A DNA stretch of 64,000 nt from assembly GCA_902799555.1 (NCBI GenBank), contig CADCBB010000003.1:38117-102116 (forward strand), in the 5' to 3' direction. A model generated the notes under the pieces. It was not told the origin of the DNA. It made no database searches and worked only from the letters and a program-made list of their open reading frames with translations. Both the position numbers and the translations under genes were made by a program. Source of the DNA: an uncultured Bacteroidales bacterium. Its GTDB lineage: Bacteria > Bacteroidota > Bacteroidia > Bacteroidales > Paludibacteraceae. Below are positions 8,707-17,430 of the stretch, piece after piece. Numbering within the stretch: the first letter of the stretch is position 1; each line of letters starts with the position of its first letter.

Positions 8707-9545
8707 GTCGTTTGCCCCTTCGCGTGCATTATGCATTGGCGGATTATTTCGTGTATCCGCTGATGTATTACGTGGTGCGGTACCGCCGGAAGATCGTTGC
8801 GATGAACCTGCGCAACTCTTTCCCGGACAAGACAGAGGCCGAACGCAAGCAGATCGAGAAGGATTTTTATCATCAGTTCTGCTATACGTTTGCGGAGACC
8901 CTCTACGGGTACAGCATGAAAGATGAAGAGATGCGGGAACGGCTGGATATCGGGAATATGGAGGAAGTGAACAGGCTTGTAGATGCAGCAGGCGGAGGCA
9001 TTTTTATGTTGGCGCATTTCGGCAATTGGGAGTGGATGGCATCGGTGCAACAATGGTTGAGTGAGGGCGTGACGGAGATGAATGTCTATCGGCGATTGAA
9101 GAACAAGAGCATGGATCGGCTGATGTTGGCTATCCGTGAGAAGCGGGGCGGTGTGTGTGTAGAGAAACAACGGATCTTGCGGGAAATGGTGAAATATCGG
9201 GCAGAAAAAAAGCCAGTTACGGTAGGACTGATTAGCGACCAGAAACCACGACCGGAAGTGACACGTATATGGGTAGATTTTCTGCATCAGGAGACAGGCT
9301 TTTTAGATGGCGGAGAGATGCTAAGCAAAAAATTCGGTTTTCCCGTCTTCTTCGCTTATACGACACGAACCAAGAGAGGTTACTACCACGTAGATGTACA
9401 GGTGATCAGTGCCGCGCCGCAGCAGACGGAAGAAGGCGAGATCACAAAGGCTTATACCAAAAAACTAGAGGAGAATATATTAGCACAGCCGCATTTGTGG
9501 CTTTGGACACATAACCGTTTTAAATGGAAAAAACCGCAGTCATAA
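8679..9545 (+). CDS. Lysophospholipid/lipid A acyltransferase family protein (LpxL/HtrB-like)
   Basis: Membrane-associated acyltransferase, probably adding a secondary acyl chain to lipid A. 288 aa from ATG 8679 (a TTG two codons earlier is possible). The N-terminus is amphipathic/hydrophobic. The HX4-[DE] motif appears as HFGNWEW near residue 110. Later blocks ISDQKP and LWLWTHNRFKWKKP are typical of the LpxL/MsbB family. Overlaps cdsA by 28 nt and the glycosyltransferase by 22 nt, so translation is probably coupled. Confidence 0.9.
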   Translation: MLLHCAAALSRLPLRVHYALADYFVYPLMYYVVRYRRKIVAMNLRNSFPDKTEAERKQIEKDFYHQFCYTFAETLYGYSMKDEEMRERLDIGNMEEVNRLVDAAGGGIFMLAHFGNWEWMASVQQWLSEGVTEMNVYRRLKNKSMDRLMLAIREKRGGVCVEKQRILREMVKYRAEKKPVTVGLISDQKPRPEVTRIWVDFLHQETGFLDGGEMLSKKFGFPVFFAYTTRTKRGYYHVDVQVISAAPQQTEEGEITKAYTKKLEENILAQPHLWLWTHNRFKWKKPQS

Positions 9546-10414
9546 TACTTAACTGGAACGGGGCACAGATGCTACGTACCTATCTGCCTTCGGTCATCGC
9601 GCATACGAAAGGCGCAGAGATCATTGTGGCTGATAACGGCAGTACGGACGATAGCTTAGAGGTTCTGCGCAAAGAGTTTCCTTCCGTCAAGACGATCGTC
9701 CTGGATATAAACTATGGTTTTGCAGAGGGATACAACAAAGCGATCGAACAGGTAGAGAGCGAGTACGTGGTGCTGCTCAACTCCGATGTGGAGGTGACAG
9801 AAGGATGGCTGAGTCCCCTTCTCGATTATATGACAGCGCATCCGGAGGTAGCGGCCGTGCAACCGAAGATACGCGCATGGCGGGAACGGGACCGTTTTGA
9901 GCATGCCGGTGCAGCAGGCGGATACTTGAGCTGGTTAGGCTATCCCTATTGTCGCGGACGCCGATTCGGACGCGTAGAACAAGACCACGGACAGTACGAC
10001 ACGATTGCTGAGATAGACTGGACCACAGGCGCATGCATGTGCGTGCGAACGAGCGTATATAAGGAGTGCGGAGGACTCGATGCCGCGTTCTTCGCCCATC
10101 AGGAAGAGATTGACCTATGCTGGCGTATGCGGAACAAAGGATGGAAATTGGCGTGCGTACCGCAAAGCGTGGTCTATCACCTCGGAGGCGGTTCGCTCAG
10201 TTATGACAACCCCCGTAAGACCTTCCTTAATTTCCGCAATAACCTGCTGATGATCTACAAGAACCGCCGCTTCCCGTGGATCGTGCTGACGCTTCGGTTC
10301 TTCCTGGACTATGCCGCAGCGGCTATGTTCCTCGCCACCGGCAAAAAAGGCAGCGCCAAAGCAGTCTATGAGGCACGAAAAGAATATAAACGAATGAGAA
10401 AAAACTACAGATAA
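9524..10414 (+). CDS. Glycosyltransferase family 2 protein
   Basis: 296 aa, GT-A fold. N-terminal VIILNWNGAQMLRTYLPSV, metal/nucleotide-binding ADNGSTDDS (36-44) and LLNSDVEV (about 85-92, the DXD-like position), then WTTGACMCVRTSVYKECGGL and the acceptor-region EEIDLCWRMRNKGWK. The pattern matches rhamnosyl/GT2 enzymes of the WcaA/RfbF type. One hydrophobic stretch near 260-280. Sits between a lipid A acyltransferase-like gene and ftsY, with 1-nt overlap to ftsY. Sugar and acceptor cannot be told. Confidence 0.9.
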   Translation: MEKTAVIILNWNGAQMLRTYLPSVIAHTKGAEIIVADNGSTDDSLEVLRKEFPSVKTIVLDINYGFAEGYNKAIEQVESEYVVLLNSDVEVTEGWLSPLLDYMTAHPEVAAVQPKIRAWRERDRFEHAGAAGGYLSWLGYPYCRGRRFGRVEQDHGQYDTIAEIDWTTGACMCVRTSVYKECGGLDAAFFAHQEEIDLCWRMRNKGWKLACVPQSVVYHLGGGSLSYDNPRKTFLNFRNNLLMIYKNRRFPWIVLTLRFFLDYAAAAMFLATGKKGSAKAVYEARKEYKRMRKNYR

Positions 10415-11373
10415 TGGCATTTTTCGGATTATTTAACAGAGAGAAGAAAGAGACACTTGACAAAGGTTTGGAGAAATCCAAGGAGTCGGTGCTCAGTAAG
10501 ATCGGTCACGCTATCGTCGGCAAATCGACCATTGACGATGAGGTGCTGGATAACTTGGAAGAAGCGCTCATCACTTCGGACGTAGGCGTAGAGACGACCT
10601 TGCGTATCATTGAGCGTGTGCAGGAACGCGTCAAACGCGATAAATATATCGGTACGGACGAACTGAAGAACCTGCTGGTAGATGAGATAGCATCGCTGCT
10701 GCAAGAGAACAATGTGGAAGATGTACTGGATTTCAGTGCACCGCTTCCCGCCAAGCCCTACGTCGTCATGGTCGTAGGTGTCAACGGCGTAGGTAAGACG
10801 ACTACCATCGGTAAGTTAGCTTACCAGTATAAAGCAGCCGGTAAGAAAGTTTATCTGGGTGCAGCCGACACTTTCCGTGCAGCTGCTGTGGAGCAGTTAT
10901 GCATCTGGGGCGAACGCGTAGGCGTACCCGTCATCAAACAGCAACAGGGCTCGGACCCGGCTTCCGTAGCGTTCGACACCCTGCAGTCCGCTAAGGCAAA
11001 CGACGCCGATGTGGTGCTGATCGACACAGCGGGCCGTCTGCATAACAAAATCAACCTGATGAACGAGTTGACCAAGATCAAGAACGTGATGCAAAAGGTA
11101 GTACCCGACGCACCGCATGACGTGATGTTGGTGCTGGATGGTTCAACCGGTCAGAACGCTTTCGAGCAGGCACGTCAGTTCACGGCAGCGACACAAGTAT
11201 CGTCCCTCGCTATCACGAAACTGGACGGCACCGCCAAAGGTGGTGTAGTCATCGGCATCAGCGACCAATTCAAGATTCCGGTACGCTATATAGGTCTGGG
11301 CGAACAGATGACCGACCTGCAATGCTTTAACCGGGTTGAGTTCGTCAAGTCCCTGTTAGGAGCTATCAATTAA
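10414..11373 (+). CDS. ftsY: Signal recognition particle receptor FtsY
   Basis: GTPase that docks SRP-ribosome complexes at the inner membrane. 319 aa, i.e. the NG core with only a short N-terminal segment (FFGLFNREKKETLDKGLEKS) instead of the long acidic A domain of E. coli. G1 GVNGVGKTTTIGKLA (about 122-136), DTFRAAAVEQL, G3 DTAGRLHN, G4 TKLDGTAKGG and closing GLGEQMTDLQCF. Starts at TAATG with the preceding gene. Its partner ffh lies at 30462-31766. Confidence 0.97.
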   Translation: MAFFGLFNREKKETLDKGLEKSKESVLSKIGHAIVGKSTIDDEVLDNLEEALITSDVGVETTLRIIERVQERVKRDKYIGTDELKNLLVDEIASLLQENNVEDVLDFSAPLPAKPYVVMVVGVNGVGKTTTIGKLAYQYKAAGKKVYLGAADTFRAAAVEQLCIWGERVGVPVIKQQQGSDPASVAFDTLQSAKANDADVVLIDTAGRLHNKINLMNELTKIKNVMQKVVPDAPHDVMLVLDGSTGQNAFEQARQFTAATQVSSLAITKLDGTAKGGVVIGISDQFKIPVRYIGLGEQMTDLQCFNRVEFVKSLLGAIN

Positions 11374-11398
11374 AGTAGAATCTTTAAATCACAATAAT

Positions 11399-12790
11399 AT
11401 GAATTACAGAATTGAGTCCGACTTGCTGGGCGAAATGCAAGTACCGGTAAACGCGTATTATGGGGTGCAGACCCAACGCGGTATTAACAACTACAAGGTT
11501 TCTAACCTCAAGATGTCCGACTTCCCGGAGTATATCATCGCTATGGGATACATCAAGTTAGCGGCCGTCGAGGCGAACCATGACTTAGGCGTCATCAACG
11601 ATGAGATCTATGCAGCGATCGCACAGGCTTGCCGTGAGATCATCGACGGAAAGATGCATGACCAGTTCCCCACCGATATGGTGCAGGGAGGTGCCGGAAC
11701 AACGGTGAATATGAACGCGAATGAGGTCATTGCGAACCGTGCCTTGGAGATCATGGGTCATCAACGCGGTGAGTACCAATATTGCTCGCCGAACGATCAT
11801 GTTAACTGCGCGCAGAGCACCAATGATGCCTACCCTTCTGCTTTCCGCTATGCCTTCATCCGCATGAACCGCGGGCTGGTAGAAGAGCTGCAACGCCTCA
11901 TCGTATCCTTGCGTAAGAAAGGAGATGAGTTCAATGACTCGATCAAGATGGGCCGTACGCAGTTGCAGGATGCCGTACCGATGACGAGCGGTCAGGAGTT
12001 CCATGCCTTTGCCAATAACCTCGAGGAAGAGGTAGCAAACCTCAGCCGCAACGTTAACTTGCTCTATGAGATCAATATGGGCGGTACAGCGATCGGTACG
12101 GGTCTGAATGCGGTAGCAGGCTATGCAGAACTGTGCATCAAGAAGATGTGCGAACTGACGGGCGAACCCTTCACGCTTGCGAGCGACCTCGTGGAAGCAA
12201 CACCGGATACAGGCGCCTATGTCAGCTATTCGGCAGCCCTCAAGCGTCTGGCTGTGAAATTAAGCAAGACCTGTAACGACCTGCGTCTCATGGCTTCCGG
12301 TCCGCGTTGCGGCCTGCATGAGATCAACCTGCCGCCGATGGCACCGGGTTCGTCTATCATGCCGGGAAAAGTGAATCCGGTCATTCCGGAGGTAACGAAC
12401 CAGGTATGCTTCAAGGTCATCGGTAACGACACAGCCGTCACCTTCGCCGCTGAATCAGGTCAGCTGCAACTCAACGTCATGGAGCCGATCATCACCGAGT
12501 GCATCTTCGAGTCCATCACCTGGCTGCGTAATGTGATGGCTATCCTGCGCGAGAAATGTATTGACGGCATCACGCTGAACCGTGAGCATAATCTCGAGAC
12601 CGTTAAGCACTCGATCGGTATCGTCACCGCGCTCAACCCTGTGATCGGATATAAAGCATCGACAAAGATCGCCAAAGAAGCGCTGGAGACCGGCCGTAGT
12701 GTCTATGACCTGGTGCTGGAGCATGGGCTGCTACAAAAAGAGCAGCTCGATGAGCTGCTCGATCCTAAGAATATGTTAGCGGCGCACTGA
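11399..12790 (+). CDS. aspA: Aspartate ammonia-lyase (aspartase)
   Basis: Converts L-aspartate to fumarate and ammonia. 463 aa, normal length. Fumarase/aspartase superfamily signature GSSIMPGKVNPVIPEV (about 318-333) contains the catalytic serine loop. GRTQLQDAVPMTSGQEF and TNDAYPS are also present. Aspartase is preferred to fumarase because of the N-terminal ESDLLGEMQVPVNAYYGVQT and ESGQLQLNVMEP. No clear promoter in the 25-nt gap after ftsY. Its end overlaps the convergent repeat-protein gene by 15 bp. Confidence 0.93.
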   Translation: MNYRIESDLLGEMQVPVNAYYGVQTQRGINNYKVSNLKMSDFPEYIIAMGYIKLAAVEANHDLGVINDEIYAAIAQACREIIDGKMHDQFPTDMVQGGAGTTVNMNANEVIANRALEIMGHQRGEYQYCSPNDHVNCAQSTNDAYPSAFRYAFIRMNRGLVEELQRLIVSLRKKGDEFNDSIKMGRTQLQDAVPMTSGQEFHAFANNLEEEVANLSRNVNLLYEINMGGTAIGTGLNAVAGYAELCIKKMCELTGEPFTLASDLVEATPDTGAYVSYSAALKRLAVKLSKTCNDLRLMASGPRCGLHEINLPPMAPGSSIMPGKVNPVIPEVTNQVCFKVIGNDTAVTFAAESGQLQLNVMEPIITECIFESITWLRNVMAILREKCIDGITLNREHNLETVKHSIGIVTALNPVIGYKASTKIAKEALETGRSVYDLVLEHGLLQKEQLDELLDPKNMLAAH

Positions 12791-14020
12791 TCCTCCGCCT
12801 CCTCTGCTGCCTCCTGATGAAGGAGCGCTACTGCCACCTCGGCTAGAGCCTACGCTACTTCCTCCTCGGCTACTACTTGCGCCTCCACCGCCGGAGTATG
12901 TACTTCCGCTGCGCGTTGAGGCGCTTGTTGTACGTGTAGATGTACTGCGTGTACTTGTGCTCGTACTCGGCGTACGTGCTACGCTGCTGCTGGTACTGCG
13001 AGTCGAGGTGCCGGTACTGCGAGAAACCGTACTGGTACTGCGTGTACTCGTGCTCGTACTCGGCGTGCGTGCTACACTGCTACTGGTGCTGCGGGTCGAA
13101 GTGCCGGTACTACGGGTTGCTGTGGCACTCGTGCTGCGAGTAGAATTACTTGCGCTACGTGTAGCGGTGGCACTTGTGCTGCGAGTAGAAGTACTTGCAC
13201 TGCGTGCACTGGAGCTTACTGCTGCACGACTTCCTGCTACAGGCGATGCCGAACGAACAGAAGAGTTAGCGCGTACACTGTGCGTATTACGGATCTCGCG
13301 GGCATTAACCATTCCTGCATTGCGACGCTCAAACGAACGCTCCGGATGCGCTACGGCGTAGTCACGATGGCTTACGTGATGATGCATGTCATGATAGCCG
13401 TGGTGGATATGATGTCCCGGACGGAACGAGCAGTGATGGTGATGATGATGGAAAGCGTAGCAGTGATGCCAATACCAGTCGTGTGCCCAGCAGTTGTGTG
13501 CGTACCACCAACTCGGGTAATAACCCCAGTACCAAGGACTATGCCATGCGTACCATGCGTCGCTCCAGAACCAGTCGTAGATAACAGGACGGTAGATATA
13601 AACCGGTTCGATGATATAGTTCGAACCATATACGTACTCGTCACCTATCACTTGAACGCTTACTTCGTTCTTCTCGTCTTTCTCTACATAGATAGAGGCC
13701 ACGTCCTGATAGATATCTTTGGCGAGAACAGCTTGCAGTACGATCAGACGCTTGTTTCCTTCGCCTGTCTCTACTACGCGTAAGTAGTCCACTTGACCGT
13801 CGCCATTCAGATCGAGATTGCAGAATGCGCTGTCCGGGTTGTTGAGCATCGTCTCGAACTCTTCCAGGTTCTTAGCCTCCGCAAAAAGCTTAGCTACCAC
13901 CTTCAGATCGAGTCCTTCCGAGATGTCAGAACTTTTGGCAGAAACGGTGATCGTCTCATCTGCCCATAACATGGTGCTTACCAGCGCCAGTGTCATCAGA
14001 AGTGTAGTTAATCGTTTCAT
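12776..14020 (-). CDS. Secreted His/aromatic-rich protein with Ser-Thr-Arg repeat tail
   Basis: 414 aa in four parts. (1) Signal peptide 1-20. (2) Residues 21-145: a folded domain with an EF-hand-like loop DLNGDGQVD at 70-78. (3) Residues 145-225: extremely rich in Trp, Tyr and His, with six consecutive His (191-196) and many HH pairs, suggesting metal binding. (4) Residues about 245-414: low-complexity Ser/Thr/Arg, including a roughly 30-residue unit (RSTGTSTRSTSSSVARTPST...) present twice almost identically, ending in Gly/Ser. Similar architecture exists in Bacteroidetes envelope proteins, but I know no function. A sigma-54-like site lies about 45 nt upstream. The repetitive DNA creates open frames on the other strand that I do not regard as genes. 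Confidence 0.85.
   Translation of the reverse strand: MKRLTTLLMTLALVSTMLWADETITVSAKSSDISEGLDLKVVAKLFAEAKNLEEFETMLNNPDSAFCNLDLNGDGQVDYLRVVETGEGNKRLIVLQAVLAKDIYQDVASIYVEKDEKNEVSVQVIGDEYVYGSNYIIEPVYIYRPVIYDWFWSDAWYAWHSPWYWGYYPSWWYAHNCWAHDWYWHHCYAFHHHHHHCSFRPGHHIHHGYHDMHHHVSHRDYAVAHPERSFERRNAGMVNAREIRNTHSVRANSSVRSASPVAGSRAAVSSSARSASTSTRSTSATATRSASNSTRSTSATATRSTGTSTRSTSSSVARTPSTSTSTRSTSTVSRSTGTSTRSTSSSVARTPSTSTSTRSTSTRTTSASTRSGSTYSGGGGASSSRGGSSVGSSRGGSSAPSSGGSRGGGGSVRR
12950..13215 (-). repeat. Nested tandem repeats coding for the Ser-Thr-Arg tail
   Basis: Degenerate repeats coding SATATRS/SASTSTRST and a larger roughly 90-bp unit duplicated almost exactly. Likely expanded by unequal recombination or slippage and prone to length change. 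Confidence 0.8.
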
Positions 14021-14061
14021 AATTGTAGTTGTTTAAAAGGGTTTGTACTCTTTTTCATTTA

Positions 14062-14083
14062 TTCTTTCAAAAACCGTGCCAAA
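14062..14083 (-). promoter_or_regulatory. Possible sigma-54 promoter upstream of the repeat-protein gene
   Basis: Minus strand reads TTTGGCACGGTTTTTGA: a full TGGCACG -24 element, N4, then TTGA in place of TTGC at -12. About 45 nt before the ATG at 14020. One mismatch in the -12 GC; not tested. Confidence 0.5.
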
Positions 14084-14087
14084 CACT

Positions 14088-15317
14088 TTATACAAGCTTC
14101 AGGTCGTGGTGCATCTTGTCTTTTTTGGTACGCATATAGCGTTCATTCCACTTATTAGGTTGAATCTCAATCGGCACATTCTCAACGATTTCGATGCCGT
14201 AACTCTCCAAGCCCACACGTTTCACAGGGTTATTGGTCATCAACCTCAGCTTATGTGCACCCATCTCGCGTAAGATCTGTGCGCCGACACCATAGTCGCG
14301 TTCATCGGGACGGAAACCCAGATGCACATTCGCCTCCACTGTATCTTCCCCCTGCTCTTGCAACTTATACGCGCGTATCTTATTCATAAGGCCTATACCG
14401 CGTCCTTCCTGATTCATATAGACGATGATCCCGCGTCCTTCCGCTTCGATCATCTGCATCGCTCTGGCTAACTGCTCGCCGCATTCGCAACGCATCGAGC
14501 CGAACACGTCACCCGTCATACAACTCGAGTGCACCCGACAAAGCACCGGTTCATCTTCTTTCCATTCCCCTTTGGTCAGCACCACATGCTCGAGCCCTGT
14601 CGTCAGATCGCGGAAAGGCGTTAACATAAACTCGCCGCTCTGCGTAGGAAGAAAGACCGTCTCGCCCTTCTCGACGAGAGACCTTTCGCCTTTCACCATT
14701 AACCTTTCCCCTTTACGGAGCCGATAAGCAATGAGGTCCTTGATGGTGATGATCTTGAGGTTGAATTCCTTCGCGACCTCTTGCAACTGCGGCATTCGCG
14801 CCATCGTGCCGTCTTCGTTCATGATTTCGATGAGAGCCGCCGCAGGATGCAGACCCGCCAGACGTGCCAGATCGACACCGGCTTCCGTATGGCCTGCACG
14901 TTGCAGTACCCCACCCGCTTTGGCATAGAGCGGGTTGATATGCCCCGGACGACCGAAGGTCTCCGGCTTAGAGTTCGGATCGGCTAAGGCCTGTATCGTA
15001 GCCGCGCGGTCAGCCGCAGAGACACCCGTTGTGCAGCCTTCTAATTTATCTACCGTCACCGTAAACGGCGTACCTAACATCGAGGTATTGTTCGTCACCT
15101 GATGCATCAAGTCCAACTCGGCACAACGCTGCTCCGTGATCGGACAGCAGAGTACACCGCGACCATGCTGTAACATAAAATTGACCTTATCCGGCGTGAT
15201 CTTCTCCGCAGCAATAATGAAATCGCCTTCGTTCTCGCGATCCTCATCGTCCACTACGATAACGAATTTCCCTTCCCGGAAATCAGCCAACGCTTCTTCT
15301 ATTGTATTGATTCTCAT
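14088..15317 (-). CDS. ribBA: RibBA: 3,4-dihydroxy-2-butanone-4-phosphate synthase / GTP cyclohydrolase II
   Basis: Catalyses the two entry steps of riboflavin synthesis. Residues 1-195: RibB domain ([36 protein letters not shown]). Residues about 220-400: RibA domain with zinc ligands in [20 protein letters not shown] and GTP-site [16 protein letters not shown]. Between them, residues about 201-212, a period-7 DNA repeat adds [19 protein letters not shown]-like sequence to the linker. Overlaps the upstream permease by 35 bp. Both catalytic halves look intact. Confidence 0.96.
   Translation of the reverse strand: MRINTIEEALADFREGKFVIVVDDEDRENEGDFIIAAEKITPDKVNFMLQHGRGVLCCPITEQRCAELDLMHQVTNNTSMLGTPFTVTVDKLEGCTTGVSAADRAATIQALADPNSKPETFGRPGHINPLYAKAGGVLQRAGHTEAGVDLARLAGLHPAAALIEIMNEDGTMARMPQLQEVAKEFNLKIITIKDLIAYRLRKGERLMVKGERSLVEKGETVFLPTQSGEFMLTPFRDLTTGLEHVVLTKGEWKEDEPVLCRVHSSCMTGDVFGSMRCECGEQLARAMQMIEAEGRGIIVYMNQEGRGIGLMNKIRAYKLQEQGEDTVEANVHLGFRPDERDYGVGAQILREMGAHKLRLMTNNPVKRVGLESYGIEIVENVPIEIQPNKWNERYMRTKKDKMHHDLKLV
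14682..14716 (-). repeat. In-frame period-7 repeat in the RibBA linker
   Basis: Five 7-mers of CCTTTCR type (the reverse complement of the GTGAAAG family at 4.4 kb), read on the minus strand as Lys-Gly-Glu-Arg repeats between the two enzyme domains. Confidence 0.85.
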
Positions 15318-16779
15318 AAATCGTTTTAACTTTCAACTTTAGTTTGTCCATTTTCACCTTCCATGCTTCGGGGTTAAAGAGCGGCGAGTCGGTCGCTGCT
15401 TTGTAGGTCAGGAAGATGCCTACCGGCAGCAGTACAAACGAACTAAGCCACATCCCCGTCCAACAGGGCCAGATCGCTTCGCGCGCCATCTTATAGCCCG
15501 TATTGTCAATGATATAATAGATGATAAACAGGATGACGGAGATGACAACCGGCGCACCCAGACCACCTTTGCGGATGATGGCACCGAGCGGCGCACCGAT
15601 AAAGAAGAACACCAGGCAGGCAAAGGCCAGGGTGAACTTACGGTACAACTCGATCTCATGCTTACGAATATAGCGGTCGGCATCATCCAGCAAGATCGCG
15701 TTGTATTCAACCTGATCGCGGTAGTTCTGCGCGCGTTCTTCGGCGATGCTCAGAGCTTGGCGATGTTGAGCAACACTCAACGAAGCCCACAGGCTATCTA
15801 CGTTATAATGCTTACGCTCTTCCGGTGTAATATCTGTCGGTAGCACCACGGTGGCACGACGTGTGTCACGCCCGAAATAACGCTCATTGATCATCTGCGC
15901 ACTCTGCTCTTGGCATCGCTCACGCGAAACGCCACGCACGGAATCGATCGAGTGCGTCAACTGCACCACGTTCTTACTCACATGCTGATCCTCCAAGATC
16001 GACTCATCATATCGGTTAAAGTCCGTCGCAAAATCAATGATGATACGCTTATGACTGAAGGTCTCACGGCGGTACGGGATACTCTTCGTTGTTCCTGTCG
16101 CTTTCTGCTGTTTCTTATTCAGGTTCTCAAAGGACTCCCCGTTGATCAGGTCCAACGTCAGATAGCGTTTGTCGGCACTGGCAGCCAGACGACCTGTATC
16201 CGCTACCATTACTTTCGCGTTCTCAAAACCCATCGAGTAGTCGTAGATCATAATATTGAGCAACTCACCTTTGGGCGTTTTGTCGCGTACATAGATCTGG
16301 TATCCGCTTATCTCATCGTAGAACTCACCTACCGGAATTTGCAACTCCGGACTCTTCTGGCGAAGCGAGAAAATGAGCGCCCACAGCTTGGTTTGCGACT
16401 TAGGCAAGACATTATTGCTGAAAAAGAACGCTCCCACACTCAGCATCATCACAAAAAAGGTCAGCGGACGCAGGATGCGGAAGAGCGAGATACCCGCTGC
16501 TTTCATCGCCGTCAACTCAAATTTTTCGGCTAAGTTACCGAACGAAATGAGCGAACTAAGCAAGATTGCCAAAGGCAAGGCCAAGGGTACTACCGATGCC
16601 GCGGCGTAAATAAAGAACTCCGCCAGCACCCCGATGCCTATTCCTTTTCCTACCAGATCGTTCACATGCATCCACATGAACTGCATCAGCAGGATAAAAA
16701 TGGCAATAAAGAACGTAGCCAAAAAGAGCCCCAGAAAATTCCGGAGCAGATAAATGTCTATTTTTTTAATTAATCTCAC
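15283..16779 (-). CDS. LptF/LptG-family permease (YjgP/YjgQ)
   Basis: 498 aa inner-membrane protein of the LPS export ABC transporter family. Membrane helices at about 12-35, 50-75 and 95-120, a large periplasmic domain (about 125-380), then three C-terminal helices (about 390-470). [17 protein letters not shown] is the conserved coupling region. Whether it acts as LptF or LptG cannot be told. Its last 26 residues are Lys-rich ([10 protein letters not shown]) and encoded by a degraded period-7 repeat running into the ribBA start. Coupled to cdd by a 4-nt overlap. Confidence 0.9.
   Translation of the reverse strand: MRLIKKIDIYLLRNFLGLFLATFFIAIFILLMQFMWMHVNDLVGKGIGIGVLAEFFIYAAASVVPLALPLAILLSSLISFGNLAEKFELTAMKAAGISLFRILRPLTFFVMMLSVGAFFFSNNVLPKSQTKLWALIFSLRQKSPELQIPVGEFYDEISGYQIYVRDKTPKGELLNIMIYDYSMGFENAKVMVADTGRLAASADKRYLTLDLINGESFENLNKKQQKATGTTKSIPYRRETFSHKRIIIDFATDFNRYDESILEDQHVSKNVVQLTHSIDSVRGVSRERCQEQSAQMINERYFGRDTRRATVVLPTDITPEERKHYNVDSLWASLSVAQHRQALSIAEERAQNYRDQVEYNAILLDDADRYIRKHEIELYRKFTLAFACLVFFFIGAPLGAIIRKGGLGAPVVISVILFIIYYIIDNTGYKMAREAIWPCWTGMWLSSFVLLPVGIFLTYKAATDSPLFNPEAWKVKMDKLKLKVKTIYENQYNRRSVG
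15324..15361 (-). repeat. Degenerate period-7 repeat at the permease/ribBA junction
   Basis: About five imperfect TTTCAAC/TTTCACC 7-mers encoding the Lys/Leu-rich tail of the permease, just upstream of the ribBA ATG. Confidence 0.6.
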
Positions 16780-17261
16780 CCTTTGAGGTTCTCCTTCACA
16801 AAAATAAGCGGCAGCAGGTCGGCTGCGGACTCAAATACATACGTTGCATCCTCACCATACAGCAACACCTCCATCTTTTGATTCGGATAGCGATGCTCTG
16901 TCTCCAACATCACCTGACGGCAGGAACCGCAAGGCGAACCCGGCTCTTTGGTGAAATGACCGCCCGTAAAACAAGCGATAGCCAACTTCGTTACCGGCTG
17001 GTCCGGGTATTGCGCGCCGGCAGCAAAAAGCGCCACTCGCTCCGCACACAAACCACTCGGATAGGCCGCATTCTCTTGGTTCGCACCACGGATGATCTCT
17101 CCATTCGCCAACAATGCACCTGCTCCTACATGGAAACCGCTATACGGACAATAGCTGCGTTTGATTTGCTCTTTCGCTACTTCTACTACCTTACGCTGCT
17201 CCTCTGTCAATTCGTCCCACTTATAGGCACGCATCTTGGCTGTCAAATTGAACTCTTTCAT
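16776..17261 (-). CDS. cdd: Cytidine deaminase
   Basis: Deaminates cytidine/deoxycytidine for pyrimidine salvage. 161 aa, homotetrameric-type length. Zinc site complete: CAE at 72-74 (catalytic Glu 74) and PCGSC at 110-114. Substrate-binding YSGFHVGAGALL precedes it. First gene of a minus-strand unit cdd-lptF/G-ribBA with 4-nt and 35-nt overlaps. Promoter at 17307-17338. Confidence 0.96.
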   Translation of the reverse strand: MKEFNLTAKMRAYKWDELTEEQRKVVEVAKEQIKRSYCPYSGFHVGAGALLANGEIIRGANQENAAYPSGLCAERVALFAAGAQYPDQPVTKLAIACFTGGHFTKEPGSPCGSCRQVMLETEHRYPNQKMEVLLYGEDATYVFESAADLLPLIFVKENLKG

Positions 17262-17306
17262 ATATCGATTTGGTTAAATATTATTCGTTCAAAACCTTTG
17301 CGGCTG

Positions 17307-17338
17307 CAAAGGTACAACAAAAAAATGACATATGCAAA
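17307..17338 (-). promoter_or_regulatory. Bacteroidetes-type promoter for cdd-lptF/G-ribBA
   Basis: Minus strand: TTTGCATATG, 20 nt spacer measured from TTTG, TACCTTTG followed by CAGCCG. About 45 nt before the cdd ATG. Confidence 0.85.
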
Positions 17339-17344
17339 TTATTC

Positions 17345-17383
17345 TTTGCTTTTTGTCCAAAATGACCAAAAAATAATCAAAAA
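17345..17383. repeat. A/T-rich box shared with 21101-21144
   Basis: TTTGCT followed by GTCCAAAATGACCAAAAA matches 21101-21144 with few differences. Non-coding in both places. Partly overlaps the terminator of the neighbouring operon. Confidence 0.6.
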
Positions 17384-17406
17384 GGGCGAGAGTAACCTCC
17401 CACCCT
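17378..17406 (-). terminator. Intrinsic terminator after the LPP20-like gene
   Basis: Minus strand: 10-bp stem (AGGGTGGGAG pairing with CTCTCGCCCT, two G-T pairs), 4-nt loop, then a T-run. Starts about 25 nt after the stop codon at 17431. Confidence 0.8.
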
Positions 17407-17430
17407 AACTATTTCACATCGGAAGAATCC

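Noticed and set aside
12950-13215. Possible CRISPR array
   Set aside because: Repeats are adjacent and coding with no unique spacers of constant length.
12940-13783. Plus-strand open frames opposite the Ser-Thr-Arg repeat gene
   Set aside because: They are shadows caused by the repetitive, stop-poor DNA; composition (Val/Leu/Arg or Cys/Tyr runs) is not protein-like.
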